Positions 13,770 to 24,545 of a stretch of DNA of 64,000 bases are shown here, piece by piece. The notes below the pieces were generated by a model. The model did no database searches, was not told the DNA's origin, and saw only the letters and a list, made by a program, of their open reading frames with translations. Numbering within the stretch: the first letter of the stretch is position 1; each line of letters starts with the position of its first letter. A program made the translations under genes and the position numbers. This DNA comes from Nilaparvata lugens (taxonomy: Eukaryota > Arthropoda > Insecta > Hemiptera > Delphacidae), in assembly GCF_014356525.2 (NCBI RefSeq), contig NC_052504.1, positions 101,488,051 through 101,552,050 of the forward strand. Reading direction: 5' to 3'.

Positions 13770-14010
13770 TGATGTTTAAATGTTTATATGTTTGTATTTC
13801 ACCGGATCTCGAAAACGGCTCTAACGATTCTCACGAAATTCAGAAAATAGTAGGTTTATCATATAAAAATCCGATGCACTTGTTCTCATCCCTGGGGAAC
13901 TCGCTGAAGGACATTAAAAGAATTTATTCATCCTTGGATGATAATTTCGTCGTCTGTTGATGATGGAAGTGAGTGAGCGAGTGCATGTGTGTGGGACTGA
14001 GACAAAATTA
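13770..14010 (+). repeat. Dispersed repeat R, copy 1
   Basis: Contains the block ggatctcgaaaacggctcta followed by acgattctcacgaaattc, a catccctgggga..ctgaagga block and a gatgataatttcgtcgtctg block. The same order occurs inverted at 16400-16700 and again at 26915-27262. The family is unnamed here and non-coding. Confidence 0.7.
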
Positions 14011-14049
14011 TGACTCAGCTGTTGAACTTTTGTACTATTCAATCAGGTA

Positions 14050-14195
14050 CTTAGTGGCAGTTGTACAAAAGCCGGTTAAATTTAATCCTGATTAATTCCA
14101 GTAGAACCAATCAGATAAGCTATCTTTTTGAGATGGTCCTCTGTGATTTGGTTCACGTGAAATTAATCAGGATTAAAATTCAACATGCTTTTGTG
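14050..14195. mobile_element. Degenerate Harbinger-like MITE
   Basis: TTAGTGGCAGTTGTACAAAAGCC with gattaattcc and gaaccaatcagataagc blocks, then an inverted counterpart (gtgaaattaatcaggattaaa). It belongs to the same family as 31115-31266, but the right terminus is degraded. Confidence 0.6.
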
Positions 14196-15381
14196 AGAGA
14201 AATTTTTGCATTCCTGCGATTAATCTCAATCACTGTGATTGGATAGAACCATTCTGTATGAACTATGATATTTATTATAATTTCTTCTCTCATAATAATT
14301 TTTATATGCTTTTGTAGTTTTGTAGGTACTCCAGAGCGGAGCTAGGTGCCCCGATATTTATCATAAATTGGAACAGGTTGTCACTGATGTTGTGTTGTGG
14401 GTAGTATTTACTTTTTAACATTACAGGAGTAAATAACACAAGTCGAAGAAAATGTATCTTCAAGTGGTTTGATTTTTGGAATGAATATATCATCTGAACA
14501 AATACATTTTGAAATTCTATCTATTAACTTAATACCAAATATCGTGGCACCGAGATTTGCTCGTTATTCATTCATTGATAAAATGAACTCCATTCTTTAA
14601 ATGATTGGGAATGGACTAACAGGCACAGCCCAAATTTGTTCTTCCCGAATTTGATTTATACACTAAAATTTATAGTTAGAATATTTAATATTCCAAAAAG
14701 TGTTTTTTTGTTTCATACACTTGAATTCAAGTGAAATTTTCAGTCCAAATATTCGAAAACATAAAATTTCTAATTTAGATTGTTTACATACCAATTGAAT
14801 AACAAAATAACAATCACTAATCACTAGAACTGTAATAGTATATTTCGCTCCTAGGGCCGAAAATGAGATATTCCGCTCGAAATCGGTTTTTAAGTCGCGA
14901 GCCGTAGGCCGAGGACTAGAAAAGATTGAGAGCCGGAAATACATTTTTGCCCATGGTGCGAACGCTATTTTTCGCCACACCAAAAAAAAACTTCCCAATA
15001 TAAGAAATTAAAAATAAATAAAATTCAACAAGCCTATTTTGATAGTTTGAATCTTGGTTATGACAACTTTCACTGTCAATTATTTCAATATTACTAATTA
15101 ATGATTGTCAATAGTGACAATATTTTATACTATTAAATTTCGAATAATTGTTTGAATTTTTATAGCTCGCGCTTTGCGCCTGTTGCAATATCTCATGGAT
15201 AGATGGATGAATAGAATTTTCATTACTATTGTGAAATAAGTGATTAAAAAATTAATATAATTGCATATTTCACAGTTTTGTCTCAAAATATATCTAAAAA
15301 ATGATTGAAATTAAATTACGGTACTACTATAAAATAGCTAATAAAAGTCGAAATCATCGACAAAAAAAAATGTCACTGACC

Positions 15382-15470
15382 GGACCGAGGTTCGAACCTA
15401 GATCATTTTGTAATTCACTGAGCTTAGAGCTTTTGAGTACACGCCTTTACACTCTCGGCCATTGCTCCTT
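15382..15470 (-). repeat. tRNA-like sequence (SINE head or tRNA relic)
   Basis: On the minus strand an A-box-like AATGGCCGAGAGTGTAAAGG lies about 55 bases before a B-box GGTTCGAACC. The spacing fits a tRNA-derived Pol III promoter. The acceptor and anticodon stems do not pair well, so a working tRNA is not claimed. Confidence 0.5.
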
Positions 15471-16399
15471 TTGATCGAACTGGCCTGTAATCAGGTAACG
15501 TATGTAGGCTACTATAATATAGTGTAGCTATAGCGCAAACTTTAAGCCGGTTTGCCGGCATTTTCACAACAAAATATTGCTCTGAAAATAGTTAAATCAT
15601 AGAGAAAACATTCGAAGATTCAATCTTGAGTGGGCCTAATGTTTTCTCTATATGGTTGATATTGAAGAAAAATTATCTAAAAGTTTAATATGAATTACGG
15701 AAAAATTACTAGGAATTTTTAGTCAGGCTGAGTTTCACCAGTAGGCTTACCTTAAACTTTAGATCTCTGCTGTATTTTCCTATTATATTGTTGATTGTAT
15801 TGCATTAAGAAGTGAATTCGATAATAAAAAAGAAACAATTATTACTCTACCTCACTTTTCAATATCGATACAATTATTGTACTTTGATTTCAAATTCGAT
15901 TCTTCACTTTTAAAGCTTGCGATATGTACCTTTCTGACATGGACAAGGTAGCGAACATTATATTGTGAGGCTATGGATATATCATCGTATTCTATTGTTT
16001 GATATCAAAACACAATAATAAATTAAATTATGAAACAGTATTTATAAAATATATTATTATAGACATAATACCGCGATTCACGATACATAATTATATAGAT
16101 ATTACAGTCATTATGAGTTATCTCTCCATGATTTTTGTGAGATCGGACACGATCAGCTGTTATTCAAGGTCATTTTACAGCCCTAGGGCTGTAAAGTTTT
16201 ACCGGCCTGGTCGGAAAACAATCACTTCGGCCTCCATATGACGCACGTAAACCAGTCATTACATCCAAGTGTGGCGAAAAATAATGATTAACTTTGAATA
16301 TTTGATATATACCATCTCATGTCACAAATCAGAGATCTGTAATTTGATCGAGTCAATTAAAATTTCTAGATTTCTCGCGAGATACGTTAAGCTAATTGA

Positions 16400-16700
16400 T
16401 TACACAGCTGATCTCCACACAGGCACACGCATCTTCTGTTATCGACAGACGACGAAATCATCATCTGTTTTTCGAAGGATGAATAATTATCCTTTTCATC
16501 TCCTTCAGGGAGTTTTCTCAGGGATGAGACCTAGTGCAATCGAATTTGATATCATACACCTACCATATTCCGAATTCCGTGAAAATCGTTAGAGCCGTTT
16601 CCGAGATCCGTTGAACATAAATAACCATATAACGAGATAGCCAGATAAAAAATAGAAAAATATAAACAGATATACAGAAATTGCTCGCTTAATATAATAG
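16400..16700 (-). repeat. Dispersed repeat R, copy 2 (inverted)
   Basis: Reverse-orientation copy of the repeat at 13770-14010, sharing the acggctctaacg and catcctt blocks. It ends with ctcgcttaatataatagg, close to the tcgcttaatattatatg end of the copy at 26915-27262. Confidence 0.7.
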
Positions 16701-16714
16701 GATAACAACTTATT

Positions 16715-18431
16715 GTCCAGTCAAATGATCGTTTTTCAGGAAACAGCCCCGAAAGAATTTTTTTCGATGGTTCTGTCTGTATTTTGGGGCGCTAAATTCT
16801 AATCTGAAATTTGCTGATAAGCCAGAGGGTGACTTCACCCCCAAAATTTTGGACTTTTTTTAAGTTTTCCATTTATTCTCGAGAACCTTGAATTTATCGA
16901 GAAAAAGCATTCTCTTATAATATTAAAAATGATAAAATTTCCAATGAATTGACTGGTCGCGCAGGACTACTGTTTGGATTTTCTATCTGAAGTGTTCCAC
17001 AAGATACACAACTTTGAATGTGCGAGAAATTTGTGATACTTCCCCCATTTTCACAGTCTCGCATATGCAACGTTGCGTATCTTGTGGAACACTTCAGATA
17101 AAAAATCCAAAAGTAGTCGAGGTTGTGATGAATTCTCTCCTCTTTTCACTTTCATGAATTATAATTCTGTTTTCAATACCGTTAAAAAGTTACAGCCAAT
17201 TGAATCGAGCCAATTGAGGATGATCTTTATTTTCTCATTTTTCTTGCGATTTTACTGTTATTAAAGAGTCTCTAAAATGAGTACAATACATGATAGAAAC
17301 TTGCGATTGGTCTTAAATGAGAGAAAATTTCATGTTTTATAAGCTGAGTTGTCTTAAATTGATCTTGCATTACTGTTTATATCGAAAAACTGTCGAGACT
17401 GTAAAAATGAGAAAAATATCGAAAATTTCTTGATTTTTTTAATCAAACGTATCTTACTTCACGATTATATTTTTACAAAAATCATTCACCTCACATAAAA
17501 GAAGATATTCTTTTCTTCAAATCAAGACCAAGTATCATTTTGAGTTACCAAGACACACAGTTTTGAATATAGAAATCGGTCATTTTTCTATGCATTGAAA
17601 TATGGGCTAAAATACACTAAAAGAGGAATTTCCTAATTTTAACAAATTTTAGTGAGATGATACATGATTTTCAACCGCCTTGACGAGCTGATATGAACGA
17701 GCTGTAGTACGAGGAGATGTGATCATTCAGTCAAAAGTTATAAGTGCTTAAAGTTTTGATTCTGGACGTATCCTTATGTGTGTCCCCCACTAGGAATTAC
17801 TGAAATCGAACGAGTGATTCTCATAGAACATAACCCTCGTAAGGTGATTTCAGCCGAAATATGTTTCTTTTTTGTTAGGAAGGCCATGAAAAGGTATTAT
17901 AATGAAAATTTGAATTTTGGCTGTAGGACATGATTTTCTATTTTTGGGTGTATTCCCCCTCCCACCACTAATAAATTCAAAAATAGGTACCTGAATTCTG
18001 TTCAGAATTAATATTGCTAATTCACGTGATGTGTGGCTTTCTATCATAACTAGAAAAAATTCTAGTTGTATAGGGTAGAAGTGGTAGGTTTGCATAATTT
18101 TGAAAACTCCTTGAAAATACCCCTTTTTTGAAAACTTTCAGCTCCAGAACCAAAAATCGTAGAGTCCTGCACGACCACTCAATTTATTGGAAATTTTATT
18201 ATCTTCAATATTTTAGAGAATTCTTTTTCTCGAAAAGTTAAAGGTTCTCAAGATTAAATGAAAAACTTGAAAAAAGTCCGAAATTTTGGGTTTTTTAGGA
18301 GTTTTGGGGGTGAAGCCGCCCTCTGGTGTGTCAGAAAATTTCAGATTAGAATTCAGCGCCCCAAAATACTATAGAACCGTCGATAAAAATTCTTTCGGGC
18401 TGTTTCCTGAAAAACGACCATTTGACTGGAC
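16715..18431. mobile_element. Foldback element III
   Basis: Perfect 13-bp inverted ends GTCCAGTCAAATG and CATTTGACTGGAC, flanked on both sides by TATT (16711-16714, 18432-18435). Arms of about 270 bases (16715-16985, 18160-18431) pair imperfectly, for example cgtttttcaggaaacagccc with its complement near 18400. The terminal GTCCAG-CAA consensus is shared with foldbacks I and II. No transposase was recognised in the middle. Confidence 0.8.
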
Positions 18432-19117
18432 TATTATACAAAACAGAAGAAAGTAATGAAGTATTACAATAATTACTTGATTACTGTGTGGTAAATAGGG
18501 TGTAAATTTGAAAGATTAAAATTGGCTTCATTTGATATTTTTCACAAATTTTTGACAAAAGAAGTTTTTTCTTCTGTCAAATTCACTAGAGTTTGCGATG
18601 TTGTTTATAATTGCATTTTCATTTCAGAGACATTAATATCATCATGAAACGCCTTCGAAATTAAAATAATTATTAGATTAAAATGTACATTTCAATTCAA
18701 CTTATCATTGTGCCTTTGAGAAAATTAGGTTGCAACAGCAAGGATCCTCAAACACAGAACCATTAAAAATTAAAATTTAGCACAGGGAATCAGAATAATA
18801 GTGGATGATGAAGTTATAATTTATTTTGTCAAAGATTTACCTTCAAACTCATAGGCTTAAAATTACTAAAATTCCTGCATACAACATATTATCAATTGTA
18901 TTTCTCATGCTTTATATTGAGTTACACTTCGCAAAATATAACATTGTAAAGGTGGGAAAAAGTATTAAAATTAACTACATTAGGACATCTCTATTTAATA
19001 CCTTGATTTTTTAGCCATGATTCAAAATGTTGACATAAAATGTAAAAAAAATCGTGCCCCCCCAAAAATGTTGATGGCGCAAATTGCGCCATGCCCCCCC
19101 CCCTTGTGGGCACCCTG

Positions 19118-20287
19118 CCCTTGCTCTTCCTTCTTCCTTCCATAAGATCCAGAATTTCAGGTATTTGAGAAGTCTTGCGTCTATGTAATTTCTTGGTCGT
19201 TTTGTAATCTTTTTCATTTTAATATGCAACTTAGCTACTACAGGGTTGTGATCTGAATTGATATCAGCCCCAGGATAGGTTTTTGTTGATGTGACTGCAT
19301 TCCTATATCTATTATTGATGAGGATATAGTCAATTTGATTTCTGACAATATTTTCTGGATTATCAGCAGGAGATTTCCAGGTGTACAATCTACGATATGG
19401 AAGCTTGAAGTAGGTGTTTGCTACCATTAGATCTTTCTCCTGACAAAATTGTATTAGGCGTTCACCTCTCTCATTTCTCTCACCCAGTCCAAAACCCCCT
19501 GTATGTGCTTCTACCTTATCTTTGCCCACTTTAGCATTAAAATCCCCCATAGTTACTATAGTTACATAACTAACATTTTTTAGTGCTTGCAATTCTTGTT
19601 TCCAGTTCCGCATAGAACTCCTCGACTTCTACTTCCTCCGAGTCTGCAGTTGGTGCATATATTTGTATGATGTTCAGGTGTCCTGTGCATGTTTTTATTT
19701 GTAACATCATGACTCTTTCTGAATATGGTGTAAAACTCTGAACTGATGCATTGGTAGCCTTATCTATAATCACTCCACACCATACCGATGATTTGGGTCA
19801 TCTATTCCTGAGTAATAGAAAACTCCATTATTCGTTCCACACTTACCACTGCCTGGCCATCTGACATCGCTTATTCCCAGAATGTTTATGCTGAGTCTTG
19901 ACATTTCCTTCACCACATTTTCCAACTTCCGATGCAAAGAGGCTTCTTGCATTCCACGTTCCGATCTTCACACTCTTCAGCCTTGCTTTCATGTTCTGGT
20001 TCGCCACTGCTCCCCCCGGAGATCGATTGGGGACCTTTTACCTCCGGAATATTTCGTTTTAAACCCATCCATGATTGCTGTACTGATTGTACAAAGGATA
20101 CCAATAATGGTCTTTAATGCAGTGGTTTCCCCTTGCCTTCTGCATCCATATGCCGTTGACCCTTTGATGGGTTCTTCCTCCTTTAGAGTAGATTTCTCCA
20201 CCCTAGGGCAAGTGAGTGCCCTGTGGCTCTTCCGCCCTCTCCGCCGTTGGAATCTCTCCTCATCCGCCTTCGAGACCGTTGACCAAT
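19118..20287 (-). pseudogene. RTE-type LINE, 5' part (EEP endonuclease)
   Basis: Minus-strand frames encode an exonuclease-endonuclease-phosphatase domain, the nicking enzyme of target-primed retrotransposition. Landmarks in order are KLENVVKEMSRLSINILGIS, VRWPGSGK, the VTMGDFNAKVG block, FGLGERNERGERLIQF, the RNQIDYILINNRY block and the catalytic SDHNPVVAKLH block. These are the expected Mg-binding and catalytic positions of the family. At least two frameshifts separate the blocks. The frame runs into the hAT-like insert at 19118 and resumes at 13175. The 5' end abuts LINE-A at 20287/20288. Confidence 0.87.
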
Positions 20288-20298
20288 TTGACAACATT

Positions 20299-20482
20299 AA
20301 CAAGATTGGAATTGTCTAAAGATTGAGAGTCAAGTACAAGCATTGGCTGGAAGGACAAAGGTCTATTTTCAAATATAATCATATTGGATTTCTTTGTCAG
20401 AAGAAGATTGATTTCGTTAAAATACTGATTTAACTCATTACTTTATGAATTCATGTTCATCTCTAAGTTTTCAAGACATTTA
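20299..20482 (-). pseudogene. LINE-A piece 3: post-YADD polymerase region
   Basis: On the minus strand this reads ELNQYFNEINLLLTKKSN, then MIIFENRPLSFQPMLVLDSQ and SLDNSNLVNV. That fits the region just after the YADD motif in this polymerase class and continues directly into piece 4. It is bounded by the RTE LINE on one side and foldback II on the other. Confidence 0.75.
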
Positions 20483-22303
20483 TAGGGGATGAATGCTCAA
20501 AAATGGGTAAAGAGGGAAAAGTTGGGAAGACAATTTTTAACCCCGCAGTTCTGTTTAGGGTAGTTGGGAGGTGAACATATCAAAAGTCCCCACCCCTACC
20601 CCCTGTGCTAAGGGTGTGAGGGTGGTTTAAGGTACCATTTTTGATTTCTCGCATAAAACCTGAAAACGATGTATCCCAGGACTTGACAGTCATATAACAA
20701 ATAAAGCTTACATAATCTCCTACAATATTCATTGTACAACTTTTTTCATAGCTCCTCTAGTTTTCAAGATATTCGCTCTTGAAGGTGTGTAATTGTTAAA
20801 ATAACTGGTTTTTATCCAATGTTTTGCTCTTTCAGGGATTATAACTCTCCAACAATGCATCATGAAAACTGATGCTTATCGTAGGTGTGTATAACATTGA
20901 ATTCTCTTCAAAATGTTGTATTTATTTCGCTATTCCAAGTTTTCCTTTGATTGTTATAGCAGCTTCAATGTAGGGGGTGAAATTCTCATTGCTGCAATAA
21001 TTGATCATTTGACAATGACATTTGAAGGGGGTGTCTGTGACACAATTTTTGACTCTGCAGCTTGATTTGGACTAGTTAGTAGGTGGATATAGCAAAAGTG
21101 TGCATCCCCTCTGTTGAAGGTGTGGAACCGCTGAGTTGACAATTGTTGCCGCAACGAAAGTTTCACCCCCTACATTGAAGCTGCTATAACAATGAAAGGA
21201 AAACTTGGAATAAAGAAATAAATACATCATTTTGAAGAGAATTCAATGTTCTACAAACCTACGATAAGCATCAGTTTTCATGATGCATTGTTGGAGAGTT
21301 ATAATCCCTGAAAGAGCAAAACATTGGATAAAAACCAGTTATTTTAACAATTACACACCTTCAAGAGCGAATATCTCGGGAACTGTTGGGAATATCACAA
21401 AATTCTACTGAACATGAAGTGTAAAGAATTTTTCAAGCTTCATTTTTGAATAGTTAGTTATGTTGGTTGAACTCATTATTCTCAAGATATGATCGTGGAA
21501 GCAAAACGCTGAAAAATGCAACTTTTAAACCACCCTCATCCCCTTGGCACATGAGTTAGGAATGGGGACTTTTGATATGTTCTCCCAACTAGTCTCAACA
21601 AAGCTGAAAAGTCAAAAATTGTGTTTAAAACATTCCCTCCAAATTCCTTTGTCAATTGGTCTATTGTTGCAAAAATGAAGATTTCACACTCAACCCTAAA
21701 GCTGCTGCAAAAGGTGTTGGGAAATTCGTAAAAAAGTGAAATTATACACCAATTGAAGAAAATTCAATGCTCTATAAGCTGATAATCAGCATGGACTCTT
21801 ATCGATTTTTAAAGCGATATAGAAGCAAAAATGGTAAAAATTATTGTTTCAAACGTGTTTTTTTTTTTTTTAAATGTCACACCTTCAAGAGCGGATATCT
21901 CGAAAACTAGAGGATATGAGAGTTGTAGAAAAAGTTGTAGAATGAATATTGTAGGAGATTATGTAAGCTTTAATTTGTTATATGACTGTCAAGTCCTTAG
22001 GATACATAGTTTTTGAGTTTTATGCGAGAAATAAAAAAATGGTACCTTTAAACCACCCTCACACCCTAAGCACAGTTGGTAGGGGTGGGGAATTTTGATA
22101 TGTTTAGTTACCTCTCAACTACCCTCAACAGAACTGTGGGGTCAAAAATTTTCTTTCCAACTTTTATTTATTTATTTATTCCATTGTCATTACATATCAT
22201 AATTATAATAAATATAACATGATTGGGTGAAAACAACAGGCATAGCCCAAAACTGTCTTCTCCCAAATTGTCTTCTCCCTCTATAACCTTTCCTTGACTG
22301 GAC
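20483..22303. mobile_element. Foldback element II with double nested palindrome
   Basis: Outer arms 20483-20730 and about 21890-22303 are inverted copies of the same sequence as foldback I. An inner pair, 20760-20990 against 21160-21390, forms a second palindrome (landmarks: ctttcagggattataactct, aacaatgcatcatgaaaact). The right end is TTCCTTGACTGGAC|TA. The left end has lost its first few bases (TA|TAGGGGATGAA). It splits LINE-A just after the YADD region. The right arm carries a LINE 3' end fragment at about 22160-22262. Confidence 0.75.
22160..22262 (-). mobile_element. LINE 3' end fragment inside foldback II
   Basis: Reading the minus strand: GTTTTGGGCTATGCCTGTTG, an ATTATAATTATGATATG block, and a (TAAA)n tail. 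Closely similar 3' ends appear at 50095-50190 and, more degraded, at 14612-14640 and 30668-30700. It breaks the otherwise continuous foldback arm, so it arrived after the foldback. Confidence 0.6.
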
Positions 22304-22305
22304 TA

Positions 22306-23471
22306 TTATCACTATGGGCAAAGTTGTATCATCAGCATATATGGTAATGGATGACTTGTCTTTGTAGCTATATTGAATATCATTGATATATATTATAAAC
22401 AAAAGGGGCCCCAATATTGAGCCTTGAGGCACTCTTGTACTTAGTTTCAATTTATTGGATCTATTCTCACTTGTATCTGTAGAGATAAGCTGTACATATT
22501 GAAACCTGTTGTTAGGTATGAGCTTGTAGCTTGTAGCTATTACCCCTAATTCCTAGTCTGTATAATTTATCAAGAAGGATCATCTTATCTACGCAATCGA
22601 ATGCTTTGCATAGGTCTATCAGCACACCACAAGCGAATTTCCTGTCTTCAATATCTGATATCAGTTGCTCAAAAATATCTATCAAAGCAGTTGTCGTAGA
22701 AAAGGGGCCCCAATATGAGCCTTGAGGCACTCTTGTACTTAGTTTCAATTTATTGGATCTATTCTCACTTGTATCTGTAGCGATAAGCTGTACATATATA
22801 AAAGCCATTTTGGAATGGGGCTAAAATAATTTTTTCTTGGATATTTCATTATCCTAATGAACAAAATTCTTTCGAATATTTTGGAAATGGCCGGGAAAAT
22901 TGATATTGGACGATAATTGTTAACATCTAATTTATCCCCTTTCTTAAATATGGGTATCACCTTTGCTATTTTCAAAGCATCTTGGAAGATGCCTTGTTGG
23001 AAGCAAGAATTGATAAGATGCGAAATCGGCTCAACAATGACCTCAGAGCAATACTTCAATACTTTAATAATTGGTATTTCATCATAGCCAATACATGATT
23101 TCATCTTCAGTGCTCTGATCACGTTAGTTACCTCAGTTGGATCGGTGGGTGAAAGGAAGAGACTTTTTTCTTGGAAGGAACCCATGTCATTGTCAGCTGG
23201 GTCAATTTGTTTTAATCTACTATCACTTCTATTTTTGGATCCTATGAGAGCAAAGAATTCATAGAAAGCTCAAGCTGTTTCATAATCATTCTCGGTTAAT
23301 TTAACATTAGAATTCAATTTGTTAATACTCTCAGTTACACCATTGCATTTACCTCTAAAATGATTTATAATTTTCCAACAATTTTTCGATTTGTTACTGT
23401 ATGTAGAAACCAATTTCCAAAATATTTCTTTCATGCTTCTATCACCTTAATATCATACAAACTCTTGACCC
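22306..23471 (-). pseudogene. LINE-A piece 2: reverse transcriptase core
   Basis: Minus-strand frames give, in order, SNKSKNCWKIINHFRGKCNG, TDPTEVTNVIRALKMKSC, then [102 protein letters not shown] and IYADDTTLP. These are the finger and palm motifs of a non-LTR polymerase, with the catalytic YADD. A 100-base internal segment is duplicated (22401-22500 and 22700-22799), and frameshifts are present, so it is inactive. Confidence 0.87.
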
Positions 23472-24282
23472 CAGTGGCGCCATTTCACCAAACTGCTAGG
23501 GGGGCAAAAACCAAGAGGTATTAGAGGGGGGGAGAAAGGAATACGCCCAAAGGATAGAGTCCTCTCGGTTTCCCCATGAATGTTACATTCGAAGATGTTA
23601 TTATATGCTTCATTTCCTCCAGTTTTATACAAATGTGGTTGAAGTATCAATACAAGCATATAGGCCTATATTATTAGTTGTTAATCATGAAGTATTTATT
23701 AGAAATAGGCCTACAGAGAGGCCCTAAAGTAGGATACACTGAAACAGTTTTGTTAAAAATCATGGAAAAAGATAAATTTTTCTATTACAATGACAATTTC
23801 AACAATTTCATTGAAGATCATATTCTAATTGGAAAATAACTTTCAGTTAGAAAGCTTAAGAAACATTAAGCTGTTCCCATAATTCTCACCAACTCTGTAC
23901 ATACATTATTGATTGTCTGATTGTGCCCTTTCTTTTGCTTTCACTGTGCCATCTTGCAACTTGTTAATTCTCTCGTTGAAATTTATGCAATCACTCACTT
24001 ATTGTGCTCTCATCAATAATTATTGTACCCATTCTATATTTAAGCTTCAACTATACCACAGAGAAAAATATATTCTTTATTACTCCGTACCCATACTTTC
24101 AAGGCAATTTTGCTACATTGTTGATACTGTAGAAGGAATTATACTTCTGCTGTTAAAAAAAAGTATTAAATCAGTATGAGATTCTAAGGATTCGTGTAGA
24201 TAGACCCGCATTTTCATTATTCATCTGATCCTTGGGGGGGGGGGGGCAAGGCCCCCCCTGTCCCCCCTAAATGGCGCCCCTG
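23472..24282. mobile_element. 811-bp non-autonomous hAT-type element
   Basis: Termini CAGTGGCGCCATTT and, on the other strand, CAGGGGCGCCATTT differ at one position. A perfect 8-bp duplication CTTGACCC flanks it (23464-23471, 24283-24290). Its ends are G-rich, including a 17-base G run at 24231-24247. No transposase frame. Removing it restores the LINE-A frame across NRVK|SLYDIKVIEA. Confidence 0.9.
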
Positions 24283-24545
24283 CTTGACCCTATTGATTGA
24301 ATCATAGTTTACATCTAGTCCATTTTTACATCTAATTGTTGCTAACCTAATCATAATCTTATCTGCTTCAGTTCTTCAGTATCCCAGTTGAACCATTTTT
24401 CGGGTTGATAACCTTTTGCTCTTGAAGTCATAATGGGGCAGTATTTATTGAAGTTTCTCCTTAAGTCGCAAAAAATAAATCAAATTGCTTATCAGCATCG
24501 TTTTTTCTCAGCATAGTTTTCTCTCATTACTATGAATGATGAAGA
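24283..24545 (-). pseudogene. LINE-A piece 1: region before the polymerase
   Basis: The minus strand reads ADKQFDLFFAT, NKYCPIMTSRAKGYQPEKWF, NWDTEELKQI and CKNGLDVNYDSINRVK with small frame slips. This is the linker upstream of the polymerase fingers and joins piece 2 after removal of the hAT-type element. No endonuclease region is seen further upstream, so LINE-A is 5' truncated. Confidence 0.65.

Larger units (their letters stand above)
13176..19117. mobile_element. 5.9-kb hAT-like insertion inside the RTE LINE
   Basis: It begins CAGGGGCCCAGCCCCCC and ends GTGGGCACCCTG, giving short CAGGG-type inverted termini. It is flanked by a perfect 8-bp repeat CCCTTGCT (13168-13175 and 19118-19125), the size typical of hAT elements. 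Joining the flanks restores the RTE linker region. Both ends are very G/C-run rich and share ATGGCGCA-type blocks. No hAT transposase was recognised inside. The interior instead holds other repeats (inverted copies at 13770-14010 and 16400-16700, a Harbinger-like fragment, a tRNA-like sequence and foldback III), so it is probably a small non-autonomous element enlarged by later insertions. Confidence 0.7.

Noticed and set aside
15382..15470. Functional tRNA-Leu/Ser gene
   Set aside because: Pol III boxes fit but stems do not pair; kept only as a tRNA-like repeat.
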